Of a stretch of DNA of 64,000 nt, positions 53,233 to 63,077 are shown piece after piece. The translations under genes and the position numbers were made by a program. Location of the stretch: NCBI GenBank assembly GCA_013399115.1, contig VXAA01005213.1, positions 1 through 64,000 of the forward strand, read 5' to 3'. Source of the DNA: Anseranas semipalmata. Taxonomy: Eukaryota; Chordata; Aves; Anseriformes; Anseranatidae. Each line of letters begins with the position of its first letter. Position 1 is the stretch's first letter. Under the pieces are notes generated by a model that was given only the letters and a program-made list of their open reading frames with translations, was not told where the DNA came from and did no database searches.

Positions 53233-54481
53233 GTACAGTTTCTTCTCTTGTGCTTGGAAATAATGAATCCAATTAATTGTAAGTGGCAAGAAGTTTATTT
53301 TTAGTTATGAACTCATTTAATAGCATCAGTCTTGAAATCCTGAGCCTCATCTGTTCTCTCAGTCGCACAGTTTATAGAAGTGTAGTCCTGTTAATTTCCA
53401 AAGGATTACTCATGCTTTCACCCACTTTTGCACCTGTGAGCAGCAGAATGAAGTTGTCCATTTTATGGAAAGCTGATTTAAAGTAATATTCCATGTTCAC
53501 ATGTGCATATGTACAGCAGTATTCAACAGTAGTGATGTAAAATAATTCCATTCTCCTCTTTCCTTTCCTTCTCAACTGCCAGGCATAAACCAGGTAGCTT
53601 TTATTAGGTTCCTTGAATGACTTGTTTTATGTGGATAGTGGTAAATCAGTTCAAAAAGAGATCTGTTGCATTTTGTTCTGAGGAGGTCTGTAGTCATTTT
53701 TTAACCTTTTTTTTTCTACTGACAAAATCATGTTCACATTCATAAGCCTCCTTGCAGAATCTGAGCCCTATAGAAACTCCATTGAGCGTGTGTCTGATGT
53801 TGCTTCATGTTCCTTAAAGCAGTAGTTTGGAGCTCTGTTTAAATGTGGATACAAAAGCTGAGATTTAATGTCAGTCAAGTGATACTACTGTATTTCATAT
53901 ATCTGAGCCACTTGTTTCAGTATATGTTCTGCCCCACAGCCATTCCGGTATAATTATTTTGGGTGGCAAGTGAAACAGGGGAATTATCTGAATTAAATGA
54001 AACTTGGTGATAGGAATAGATGTGAACTATTCCTACAGCCACAGTAGTTCCTGCTAACACTAAAAAAGCACCTTATTAAGCTATGGCTTTAAGATCACTA
54101 CCTGTGTATGAGACGCCTTTATTTGGTCTGCTTTGGGAGAGACACTACATTGCACAGTATTACCTTGTCATAGAATTGAGTCAATGTTTTCCATCAGAGA
54201 ATCCAGTTAGTATAAATGGAAACTTCTCACCAGCTTGACCGGGTTTTCCAGTCCAGAATGGTTTTCTATTGCTGTGTCTATCTGGCCCAAACAAAATTGA
54301 GGGAGTGGCTAGGAAAATAAATGTAGGATTCTTGCCATCTGACTTAAACTAGTCTTCCAGTTACTCTGAAGTGACTTGGATTCAAGCTTCTGCTTCTTGT
54401 GCTCTCTTTTGACACAGATTTAAAATGAAATAAAATAACTTTTCAAGGTACTTTTTTCACCCTGATGATTTTTTTTTTCTT
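53233..54481 (+). other. DNAH11 intronic stretch with a possible decayed exon
   Basis: The family has coding sequence between the flanking relics. Apart from the doubtful remnant at 53610-53700 I see only AT-rich sequence with no repeat I recognise. Confidence 0.5.
53610..53700 (+). pseudogene. DNAH11: Possible heavily decayed DNAH11 exon remnant
   Basis: Short segments in two frames resemble the next expected tail segment. SLNDLFY resembles 'SLDRYSYLW', then W.VVNQF follows. Next comes a run with Gln-Phe nine residues before Glu-Glu-Val (QF...SEEVCSHF), against the family's 'RQFLLYG...TPEEIEAY'. Spacing and order fit, but identity is low and no splice sites are evident, so this is tentative. 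Confidence 0.35.
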
Positions 54482-54700
54482 TTGGTGGTGCGGTGGTTGT
54501 TGGAATGGTTTACTGAATGCTTTTTCTTGGAGTTCTCAATGGAGATTTGTAGAATGAGAAGGCTATTTCCAGGTCAGCTTTATATATTTGAAAACATGTT
54601 AAGTATTGAGGCAGTGAGAGTGGAGCTCTGTTTTAGTGTGTGGAAGATTCTCAACATAGTTTCAAATAAAGTTTTCTGTGATATATATTACATAACATAA
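54482..54700 (+). pseudogene. DNAH11: Probable decayed DNAH11 exon relic
   Basis: This open 72-codon stretch contains LLEWFTECFFLEFSMEICRM, against the family's 'TLEQFREQIDFYEGLFEEVCRLED'. Further on it has IFENML, then RVELCFSVWKILNIVSNKVF, against '[24 protein letters not shown]..VFK'. Two insertions of about 9 and 5 codons would be needed. The order of matches and the position between the neighbouring relics support it. Splice borders are not clear. Confidence 0.5.
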
Positions 54701-54768
54701 CTGAGTGCATTAAGAAAGTTCAAATAGTTTATAATTAATGGTGATCCATAAAATTAATTATTTTTCAG

Positions 54769-54807
54769 GTGACAAATTCTAGTAAAAGCTACTGCATAAA
54801 ACATAGT
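54769..54807 (+). pseudogene. DNAH11: Possible short DNAH11 exon scrap
   Basis: A TATTTTTCAG acceptor is followed by VTNSSKSYCIKH, which resembles the start of the dynein segment 'VT.SL.DLE.FIK'. The rest of that exon (about 80 residues in the family) is not present, so most of it must be deleted if this is real. Confidence 0.35.
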
Positions 54808-54929
54808 TTTTTTTCATAGCATTATTCTACACTATAATTTCATACTTGGTAGGTTTTTGGGGTATCCCCACTGTTAATATATAAATTTTAATGGTATATT
54901 TCTGCCATGTGTGACATTTTTCCTCTAAG

Positions 54930-55068
54930 ATTGTTTTACTCTGTTAAATTAGAATTAACTGAAAAAGGGAATGCTATTAAGAAGAGTGCTGTGTCTGTAA
55001 AGCACAAAGTAACTCCTCTGCAGGTATCTGAGTTCACAGCTATCAGAAGAAAATGCAATTCATTTGAT
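54930..55068 (+). pseudogene. DNAH11: DNAH11 exon relic (linker start): open
   Basis: After TTTTTCCTCTAAG the block reads SVKLELTEKGNAIKK and continues SVKHKVTPLQVSEFTAI, then RRKCNSFD before GTATGT. It corresponds to 'LEELPEKW..TKK.A..VK.QVAPLQ..EV..IRRKC..FD'. The invariant Trp of 'EKW' is replaced by Gly. The frame is open and it joins in phase 0 to the next block. Confidence 0.82.
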
Positions 55069-55174
55069 GTATGTTGAATTCTTTGATAAGTCTTTATCTC
55101 TTTTTCTTTTTTCTTTTTTTCCTTTTTAATGAGAACATGATCAGTGACAGGTGTCGTTACCTGTGTTTCATCAG

Positions 55175-55261
55175 GGGAAGCAGATAGAATTCAGAGAAAG
55201 ATTTAGAATGGAAGCTCCCTTTCACTTTGGTGTGGGAAATGCATATTCTTATCTTGATAAA
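55175..55261 (+). pseudogene. DNAH11: DNAH11 exon relic (linker): open
   Basis: This is an 87-nt phase-0 block between TTTCATCAG and GTAATG. It encodes GKQIEFRERFRMEAPFHF and GVGNAYSYLDK. It matches 'H.FRE.FR.EAPF.F...NPY..LD', the conserved segment that follows the IRRKC exon in DNAH9/11/17. No lesion is seen. Confidence 0.85.
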
Positions 55262-55898
55262 GTAATGGGGAATCTCAGAAAAGCATATTTGATTGTAATC
55301 TTTCAGTGCTAAATCTAATGATACTTTGATGGATGCAACTGCCCCCCCTCAGGAAGCTGCTGTATGGTTCCTGAAGCTAAGTATTGAGTGTTAAATTTTA
55401 AAATAAGCCACCATGTCAATCCAGGTTTCTCTTGTTCCAATGTTGCATACGATCACCAATAAAATAAAGTATCACAGAATATTTGCATATGTTATTTATT
55501 CATGTTATTTTTTAAGTCAGCATAACGTTTTCGAATACAGTAGTTTATAGGGGAAGATTTAGTGGATTTTTTTAAAACATTGTGAAGGGATTCTGTTAGC
55601 ATTTATACAACTTCAGTGGAATGAGCAGTGATTTAATAAGCTAAAGAATTTATTACAGGAGTATAAATTAACTGTTTTCTTTGCAATTTTTCTTTTATGG
55701 TTCAAACAGAGTGCTTGGTATGCCTTTTGGGTACTTTCAGAGATGATGCAAATGCAGCTTGTTAACCTCTTTTCAATCATTGCTCTCAGCTTTTGTTTTA
55801 CTGAATCATATGTACAGTACACACAGATTTCACTGCCAGGTTTACATAAGTTCAATATACTCTATAACAGTACTTTAAGTGCTCTTTTCCTCTTCAAG
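55262..55898 (+). other. DNAH11 intron
   Basis: This is a 637-base AT-rich intron from GTAATG to TTCCTCTTCAAG. Nothing else was recognised. Confidence 0.7.
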
Positions 55899-56057
55899 GC
55901 AAATCAAGAGCTTGAGAAGCTGGGAAAAGAATTATTACTAATGCAGGAATCTGCACAACTATTTGAAGTAGTTATTCCAGACTACAGGTAAATGAAACAA
56001 TGTCAAAAAGAAATACAGTTGCTCAAGAAAGTGTGGGATATGAATAATTGTATTAAT
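55899..56057 (+). pseudogene. DNAH11: DNAH11 exon relic (linker): nonsense codon and lost donor
   Basis: The block reads ANQELEKLGKELLLMQES, then AQLFEVVIPDYR, then TAA (55989-55991) where the family has Gln. It continues in the same frame as MKQCQKEIQLLKKVWDM, against 'LFEV.LPEYKQLKQCRKEIRLLK..WDL'. The expected junction, in phase 0 before the next exon's SS, falls at 56057/56058. There the sequence is TTAAGT instead of GTAAGT, so the donor looks mutated. The stop change also creates a possible cryptic donor at 55988 (CTACAG/GTAAAT). Confidence 0.85.
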
Positions 56058-56592
56058 TTAAGTTTTTTTGAAAGCAATTATAAATTTAAAATATATTCTG
56101 AATGTTACATTCTTAATTTGATCCTAGAAGTGCTTATAGTTTTGATTTAAAAAAAAAAAAAAAAAGTTCTTAATACTGAAGAATTTCATATTCCTTTTGA
56201 TTTTGAAATTACAGCTACTGTGTTTTAGGATAATTAGACTAAAAATATTTCTATTCTCAGGTTAACAAACTTCAAGATAATTTGCAGCTTCACCTTAAGC
56301 TTATTTAATACCAATAATTTGCTGGGATAACTAAAATCAGTGAGTAAAAATTCAGAAAGTCCCACTTCAGAACTGAGGAATTCTACAGGAGAAAATTGTA
56401 GAAGGCGACAAGCAAGGCCAATTCACCAATGGCTATATCCTCAGATCCTGAATCCAGAAAAGGGTGTATGGGAAATCAGCCTTGTGAAGTTCTATTTACC
56501 TCAAGATGTTGATTTTGATAAGCAAGGTTAAAAATATATATACTAGCTTTTCTTTCCATTTTTTTTTTTTTTTTGATTGGCTTGTTTTTGCT

Positions 56593-56623
<31 letters not shown>

Positions 56624-57014
56624 CGCGCGTGTATGTGTGTGTGTAGCATTATTTTTGCCATGAAGAAGAAATGGGGCAGTTTCCCTCACATCTCCCAGCT
56701 ACCTCAGTATATCGTCAGTGGATATAGGTGTGTTTAATAAGTATGCATACGTACCTTTCTGGCACTATCAGAAACCGAAACATGAAATAGTTTAAATGCT
56801 TGGCTTTTGGGTTGGATTTTGAGAGGATGGATTATTTGGTGTACTTTCTAGGTAGTGGTGGTATAGGGTTGGAAAAACATAATAAGGTCCAGAAGGTATT
56901 CCTTCATGCTAGACCTTCCCCCTGCATCCATCTATCTGTTACAGAAGATATATATAGCAGAAACTTGTTTTTACCAAATGTTGTTGACACTTTTATCTGT
57001 ACTTTCTGTTTCAG
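56058..57014 (+). other. DNAH11 intron with TG/CG tract
   Basis: This is about 950 bases containing an A run at 56149-56165, the alternating TG/CG tract at 56592-56645, and a T run before it. A 63-codon open stretch at 56340-56531 does not match dynein. Confidence 0.65.
56592..56645. repeat. (TG)n-(CG)n-(TG)n alternating tract
   Basis: This is an almost uninterrupted purine-pyrimidine alternation: about 16 TG/GT units, seven CG units, then TGTATGTGTGTGTG. Such TG/CG tracts are classic candidates for left-handed Z-DNA. Confidence 0.95.
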
Positions 57015-57098
57015 AGCAGCACTGATGATTGGACTAAAACCCAATGGAGACAGATTAATGGGGAACAGATGGATGTAGAGCTCAGAAGGTTTGCCAAG
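57015..57098 (+). pseudogene. DNAH11: DNAH11 exon relic (linker): open, GC donor
   Basis: This is an 84-nt phase-0 block after CTGTTTCAG. It encodes [20 protein letters not shown] and VELRRFAK. It closely matches the linker signature 'SS..DW..T.WRQIN.E.MD.ELRRFAK'. The following bases are GCAGGT, so the donor is GC, either a rare GC-AG intron or a decayed GT. There is no frameshift or stop. Confidence 0.9.
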
Positions 57099-57483
57099 GC
57101 AGGTTCCATAGCTGTCTGCTTCTACAATTTATCTGTCTCGGTGCCACCCCTTCCTCACTCTTCCCACCCACTTTGATGTTTCAGTGGATTTGTTGCTCAT
57201 GTCCAAACTGAATGTTCTGGAACATGTTTTGGTTTGGTGCTTTCCTTTAAAACTTTATTCTTCTGGCTGAGTTTCCAATCCCTGCGGAGGAACATGGTAA
57301 AGCCATGCTGTCAATTTTCTGAATTGTGGCAGTGTGTGAAAGAATAATGAAAGAATAATAAATGACCAGATGAAAGTCATTATTTTTAGAGACAAATGGA
57401 ATTTGCAGAGGTTTATCTGCTCTGCTCTCAGACATAGCTCCAGAGTAGCTGGATTAGCTCCATAGCTCCAGCAAAGACGCTCA

Positions 57484-57509
57484 TTTTTATTTATTTATTT
57501 ATTTATTTT
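57484..57509. repeat. (TTTA)n microsatellite
   Basis: This is about six tetranucleotide units ending in TTTTTAA. Confidence 0.85.
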
Positions 57510-58349
57510 TAAGGGAGGGCACTTTCTTTGCGTGAAGTATTTGCAATGTGTTGTTGGTAGAAGTCCTACAGAAGACAGTTTCAATGGGACAGGGGAAGAA
57601 TGAAGCAAAAATAGGAACAGAGGCCCCCCAGACTATTTGTAGGACTCTAAAGGAGTAGCTGCGATCCACAGACAGTATAATACTTGAGTATGGAATGAAG
57701 AAATTCTTCAGCCTAATAGGTATAAAATATCTTCATATTTATGTATGTGTTTCATTCAGAAATAAATAGGTTTTGTTGCATGATAACAGGGGTCTTATGC
57801 TGTGATAGGGGTAATGAAAGCAAGGACAGGACTGAGATCACTGTGTTGCCCTTCTGCTTTCACATCATTCACTATGGCACATATGACAGGTCATGGAATA
57901 GGGAAGATGCTGATCACTGCCACTGCTGCTCGTAGGTTGATCACTTATGTTCATCACACTCAGGTGTACACAGGAGTCTCCCTCAACCCTTTGTGAATTG
58001 TGGTTTTGGATATATTAAATTTATGGATACTCTTATCTGCAGTGAAATAATAAGATAATTGCTTAAATCATTGGAGCTGTGATAGAGTAAGTGGCTCTGA
58101 TCCAACTGGAATTATAAAATCACTGTGTAGATACAGTGTTAATAGTGATTATTTATTATTTAAAGTGCCATACTGGAAAGTACATTTCCGAGCCTTTACT
58201 TTATCTACCACATAAATCAACGACCCCAGTAAAATCTTCCCTAGTCTTATGCTAGCTACAGCTATCCCGAACAAACATCCACATTTGAAATAGGAAAATA
58301 GAGCTTTCTGACAAACCTTGTCAATTTTTCTTAGTTATCAACATGGTAG

Positions 58350-58560
58350 CGGACATTAGGACAAATTTCTTCATCATGAGGGTGGTCAATCACTGGAACC
58401 GGCTTCCTAGAGAAGTGGTTGATGCCCCATGCCTGTCAGTGTTGAATAGGCATTTGGACAATGCCCTCAACAATATGCTTTAACTTTTGGTTATCCCTGA
58501 AGTGGTCAGGTGGTTGGGCTTGATGGTCTTTGAAGGTTCCTTCCAACTGAACTATTCTAA
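58350..58560 (+). repeat. CR1 LINE 3' fragment
   Basis: It contains the CR1 order 'ttaggacaaatttcttcatc', 'gtggtcaatcactggaac', 'cttcctagagaagtggttga', a 'ggttgggcttgatggtcttt' block and 'ccttccaactgaactattct'. It is in sense orientation and moderately diverged. The octamer tail is reduced. Confidence 0.87.
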
Positions 58561-58613
58561 GGTGGCTGTAAATGACAAGTAATTATTGCAGCTATTTTCA
58601 TCCTATTCCGTAT

Positions 58614-58750
58614 GAAATGTGTTCTTTGGATAATGAAGTTTGTGTCTGGGATGTATATAGAGGATTGGAGTTAAAGGTGAAGAATCTGACATCATCAGTG
58701 AGGGTAATATTGGAGCAGTAAAATCCTGCAGTCAGAGACGCTAGTACCAG
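58614..58750 (+). pseudogene. DNAH11: DNAH11 exon relic (linker): nonsense codon, damaged acceptor
   Basis: It reads EMCSLDNEVCVWDVYRGLEL, then KVKNLTSSVRVILEQ, then TAA (58719-58721), then NPAVRD. The family has 'EIRSLDKE.RAWD.Y.GLE..VKN.LTSLRAV.ELQNPAIRERHW', so the stop replaces Gln. The bases before GAA are CCGTAT where an AG acceptor is expected. A short match RWQE follows further downstream (to about 58777), so the 3' border is uncertain. Confidence 0.82.
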
Positions 58751-60040
58751 GTTGTGAAGGTGGCAGGAGTAAATATTCAGCCAAAGAGACCCCAGTAATG
58801 GTCTTTCATGGTCTATGTATCAGTGCAGCAGTACTGTCAAGCATGTGGTAGAGCCACTGCTGCCAACCATTTGATGTGTAAGTGCAGTGGTGATTCAGGT
58901 TTCAGACAGAGGCATCTCAAGTATTGAGAAGTAAATTTGTGGTCTCTGCTCAGACAAAAGGACCCAACTCCCTGAGGGCAGACCTGGCTTGCTAAATTAG
59001 AGGTTTGTTCAACATGTGGCTGTCTTGATAGTGACCAGAGGAAATGAGGGGCAGAGTAAAAATGGAAAGTAAGGAAATAAATAAACCACCTGAAGCATCA
59101 GCCTACCAGTAAATTTTAAGAATTGGTGCGCAGGAAGACTGTTGACCCTCGTAGTGGATAGACCAAAATGAGGGGTGCCAGAAGGGGGACAGATGTATGT
59201 GTTATACCCAACTGTTGATCATATAGCTGCAAAAGGAAAGAAGTTTGTATGAACCAAAAAAAAAATAAAGTTCCTGGTGCTTTTGGTTCCTAGGGTATAA
59301 CATGGACTGTTTTTTGGTTTTAAAAATTTGAATAATATTTTTAGCCATTTTGAAAAAAAAATGAAGTTCAGTTTTCAGCTGTTTATGAAATGAAAACTGA
59401 AAGCTGAAAGAAAAACACAGAAGAGAGTGAACATAACAGAATGTTTCTATTTCAATATACCAAGCAACTTTCTACATACAATTTTAATAAAAAGGACATT
59501 GTAAATTATTTTTAATGCAGAAAGCTCTAGCACAAAATTTTTGAATAGTTAAAAAATGAAAAAAATATTGACTGTGTTCTTTTCAATGTCTTGATTAAAA
59601 TTTTAAAGATTTGTAAGTTACCAATTAAAAAAGAAAAAAAAAAAACAGTAACAAAATATAGCAAATACCCTCCCTGGCCCCTAAGATTTCTAGTGTGCAA
59701 GTACTGTATCTGTAGCTTATGTCAACTTCAATGGCAGCTGGACAAATAAACTTGCCACTTAGTGCTATGATATACAATATATCACAGTACAAGAATATGC
59801 AGACTACCATCAACAGACTTTCAAAACGAAAAAATACAGAAACAGCCTCAAGACAATATTTCATCTAGACTGATTAGGTTCAAAGGTTTAGTGCAAAGCT
59901 GGAAACTTGGTATCATGTAGGTGCATGTAACATTTCCAAGTTTTTCACTTAGCTTCTATTTGGATGCTTTTATTGTATGCTTATGTATGATTTTCTTTTC
60001 ATTTATGTATTTTGCTCTCTGCTGTTTCTTTGCTTTATAG
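58751..60040 (+). other. DNAH11 intron
   Basis: This is 1.3 kb of AT-rich sequence ending in a good pyrimidine tract and TTTATAG. No other feature was recognised. Confidence 0.65.
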
Positions 60041-60153
60041 GTCAGGCTTTTAGTAGCAAAAGATACTACCTTGACAGACCTTCTAGGACTCCATAAAGTA
60101 GAAGAAGAAATTCAAAGTATAGTTGACAAAGCTGTGAGTTGGGTACTGAAAAG
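60041..60153 (+). pseudogene. DNAH11: DNAH11 exon relic (linker): ~4-base deletion
   Basis: It reads VRLLVAKDTTLTDLLGLHKV, then EEEIQSIVDKAV. The last codons fit the family only in another frame, as ELGTEK, against 'DKAVKELGMEK'. About four bases are missing near 60134-60138. With that deletion the exon end (GAAAAG/GTGAGA) is out of phase with the next exon. Confidence 0.85.
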
Positions 60154-60309
60154 GTGAGAGATCCACTTTTTTTTTTTTTTCCTTCCGTTTCTACAGAAGA
60201 GTATGTAACAAACCATCACCTTGATTAAGTTTTGCTTTAGGAAATACATGATTGAAGTGAATCATTTCATGTGACTTATCTAGGTTATAACTACTGTTGT
60301 TGTTTCCAG

Positions 60310-60432
60310 ATTTTGGCAGAAATCAGCCAAACTTGGGCTGCCATGGAATTTTCTTACGGAGAGCATTGCAGGAACAGAGATCCTTTATTAAAGTCAGTTG
60401 AACAGCTGCTTGAAACTCTAGATAACAATCAA
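60310..60432 (+). pseudogene. DNAH11: DNAH11 exon relic (linker): open
   Basis: This is a 123-nt phase-0 block after TTGTTTCCAG. It encodes [20 protein letters not shown], then [18 protein letters not shown] up to GTACTT. It matches 'L.E...TW..MEF.YE.H.R...PLL.S.E.L.E.LEDNQ', a core of DHC_N2. There is no lesion in the block. Confidence 0.88.
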
Positions 60433-60825
60433 GTACTTCATAGAAATGCCACTAGTACATCATTATTAGTTAATCCCTTGATATGCTTGGTTAGTAAAAA
60501 CTTTTTTCCTGAAACTTAGTTAGTGAGTTAGGTTTTCTCCAGATGTTAGTCCTGTGAAATTATATGTATGCTATGTAACTGTATATATTCTAAGAAAATT
60601 CCTGTCTCCATGTAGGAGTTAATAAAATTACAGCTTTCTAAGCTTTTGTTTTCTTAGATTTTTTTTAATCATTCAATAATATGCTGTCCATTTGCAGCAT
60701 TTAAAGATGCCTTCTGTTATGATATACAGTAATAACAAAAGAATTTGTTGAGCTTACCTTAGCCCTAGTTCGTCTGATAAATTATTTTTATTAGTGCATT
60801 TTTAGCTGGTTTTTGTCTTTTCTAG
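60433..60825 (+). other. DNAH11 short intron
   Basis: This is a 393-base AT-rich intron from GTACTT to TCTTTTCTAG. Nothing else is seen. Confidence 0.75.
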
Positions 60826-61044
60826 GTTCAGCTACAAATGATTCTGAAAAGTAAATATGTGGTGTATTTCATTGAACAAGTGAAAGGTTATAAATTAAAC
60901 TTGTCAGATTCTGTCATTTCCATTTGGATGTAAGTTCAGTGCACATGGGCTCACCTAGAAAGTATTTTCGTTGGCTCTGAACATATCAGAAGTCAGTTGC
61001 CTGAAGATGCACACAGATTTGATGAAATCAATACAGACTTCAGA
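60826..61044 (+). pseudogene. DNAH11: DNAH11 exon relic (linker): nonsense codon, lost donor
   Basis: It reads VQLQMILKSKYVVYFIEQVK, then LNLSDSVISIWM, then TAA (60931-60933), then [20 protein letters not shown] and [17 protein letters not shown]. The family has 'WFEVQRTW.HLESIF.GSEDIR.QLP.D..RFD.I...FK', so the stop replaces Glu. After a phase-0 end the bases are GGAAGT rather than GTAAGT. A consensus-like GTGAGT lies 7 bases further right, which would change the phase. Confidence 0.9.
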
Positions 61045-62345
61045 GGAAGTAGTGAGTGTTTTGTGTTCATTTATGTCTCGTATTTCAATTACATAGAGTG
61101 GATAATTAAATGGATATTTTTAAATAATACCATATTGACAGTTTATTTTGAGTATTTCTTTGTTAGGCTTGTTTCTAACCCACTGAGTTAACATTATTAC
61201 AGAAAGTCCCAAGCTTACTTAGGAGAATATCAGAAGTAGTTTGCATTCTTTATTATTAAAATCAAAAGAAATTATTTGCCTTGTTTTCCTTTCACATGGA
61301 CTGATGGATGCAGATTGGCACATTATCACAAACCATGGTTGTGGAAAAAGTTCTGCAGATCATTCCTTCACATGACTTTAATATCTTTTATTTACTCTTC
61401 ATTAGGTTTTTAATCTCCTGGACTTGCACAGAGATATGATACTTCTCAGTTACAGAAATCCTTCCCGCAAAACTCCATACCATTTACGACAGTGATAGGT
61501 GAAATATAAGGTTATGATGTATTATTTATTATTGACCAAAAGTGACTGCAGATCAGCCTAAACATTTTCACTCACACAAAATATCATGTCTTAATTGTTC
61601 ATTCTGACAAAACAAAAAAGTCACTGAACCCTTGCTAATTAAAGAGAATAACTTGCATTATCAACATACCTATAATTCAATCCACACGTGTCTGGGAAAG
61701 TTCTGAGGTCTCAGTTTTCACTAATGCGTTTCTGAAAAGCTAAGTTATGATAATCATCGTATCATAGAGAGGTTCTACATTTAAAACTTCATATAAATTT
61801 CTAATTGTTTAAATCTGCAGTGTAAACTATGTGGGCTGCAGCATATCTAACTATACACAAAAAAAATCTGCATTCACACCTTAGCACTAGTTGAGAACCT
61901 TGTTAAGAACAATGAAATTAGTCATGGCATTTAACATGCATGATTTTCTTCATGAAGCATATTGAAAAAGGCATTGGTCTTGCACACTAGCAGGATTATA
62001 AGTTAATGATTCTGGTACGATCTATCGTTTTATTTTGTTAGAAGAGATCTAACAGTATAATCAAAGCAGTACATGTTTTTCTTTAATGGCAGTTCATAGA
62101 AGAATTAAGTTGTCTCAGTTCCTTTTTCATGTCCTTAATGTTCAGTGTAAACATTGTCAGAATAAATGGTTGTGTATTTTATTCTTTTGTCATTTAAAAA
62201 ACAGAATCTTAAACAAGCTGATGAGGTGCCTTCTTCCACTTTTTTCCCTGTGCTTTCCTTGTCCCGTTATACTAAATCATATGAAATGGAAAAATGTGAT
62301 GGGAATTCCACATGTTGCAACTAATTTGCTTGCACTTCTGTATGG
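61045..62345 (+). other. DNAH11 intron
   Basis: This is 1.3 kb of AT-rich sequence. I see no repeat or RNA gene in it. Confidence 0.65.
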
Positions 62346-62440
62346 GAGTTAGTGACTGACACAACAAATACAAAAAAAAATGTGATAGAAGTTACAACCA
62401 AGCCGAAGATGTATGAAAAATTTGAAGATTTACAGCGCAG
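62346..62440 (+). pseudogene. DNAH11: DNAH11 exon relic (linker): open, doubtful acceptor
   Basis: It reads ELVTDTTNTKK, then NVIEVTTKPKMYEKFEDLQR up to GTAAAA. It matches 'EL..DA.K.PNVVE.T.KPGLYEKLE....R'. A nine-A run probably added a codon or two. The two bases before GAG are GG where AG is expected, so the acceptor may be lost. It ends with two bases of an Arg codon that is completed at 63078. Confidence 0.8.
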
Positions 62441-63077
62441 GTAAAATTTCTGGTATGATTATGAGTTGTTCAGAAGTGTTGTTCTGGAATAGTCAGGAAA
62501 TGAGAGCTATTGAGTCATGTTTGCTTTTTGAGTTGAGTATTTCAGGTCTTAGTACTTCTACCGTCAATACTAGCATGTATTTTCATGTTTGTTATTCTTC
62601 ATATGTGAAAATGTATCTTAGGATGAGCAGTCACTTCACTCTCTCATTGGAGTGGTTCTTTGGGTTTTGTTTGTTTTTAAATTTCTTTTATCTTTAAATA
62701 ACTGACCTGTCAAGAAAGAAATTTTCTTCTTGACCCTTGTTTTCTAAGGCTGGACTCTTTGAAATATTGAAGGGGAGTTTCCACATAGCCACATGTACTT
62801 TCTCAGGTACTTTTCTTGTAGCATTCCATTCTCTTAGACTTCTTGGTCTGAAGGAGTGAAAAGAGCATGTTCTGTTTTGGCTTCTGGAAAGGAAGTGTGT
62901 AAAGTTTGCCGCTTTCTCTAATTCTTACAGCTGGGTCCATTGTTGGTATTTAAAATTAAAAGTCGATGGTATTGTTCTGTTTTACTGGTTGGTTGGATTT
63001 CCTCCTTAACTGGAAGAGGATTCTTGGTTTTAGGGTGGTTGAAGGCAAGTATCGTTAAAATTTCTGTTTTCTTTCAG
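62441..63077 (+). other. DNAH11 intron
   Basis: This is a 637-base intron from GTAAAA to TTTTCTTTCAG. No other feature is seen. Confidence 0.75.

Larger units (their letters stand above)
57099..58613 (+). other. DNAH11 intron with TTTA repeat and CR1
   Basis: This is a 1.5 kb intron. It holds a (TTTA)n run at 57484-57509 and a CR1 fragment at 58350-58560 that ends about 50 bases before the next exon relic. Confidence 0.7.

Noticed and set aside
55987..55992. CAG/GTAAAT as the true donor of the exon starting at 55899.
   Set aside because: Clear dynein similarity (MKQCQKEIQLLKKVWD) continues in frame beyond it, so the GTAAAT looks like a cryptic site made by the same change that created the TAA.
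56340..56531. A 63-codon open frame between two dynein relics, considered as an exon.
   Set aside because: It matches no dynein segment. The flanking relics join directly in phase in the family, so no exon is expected here.
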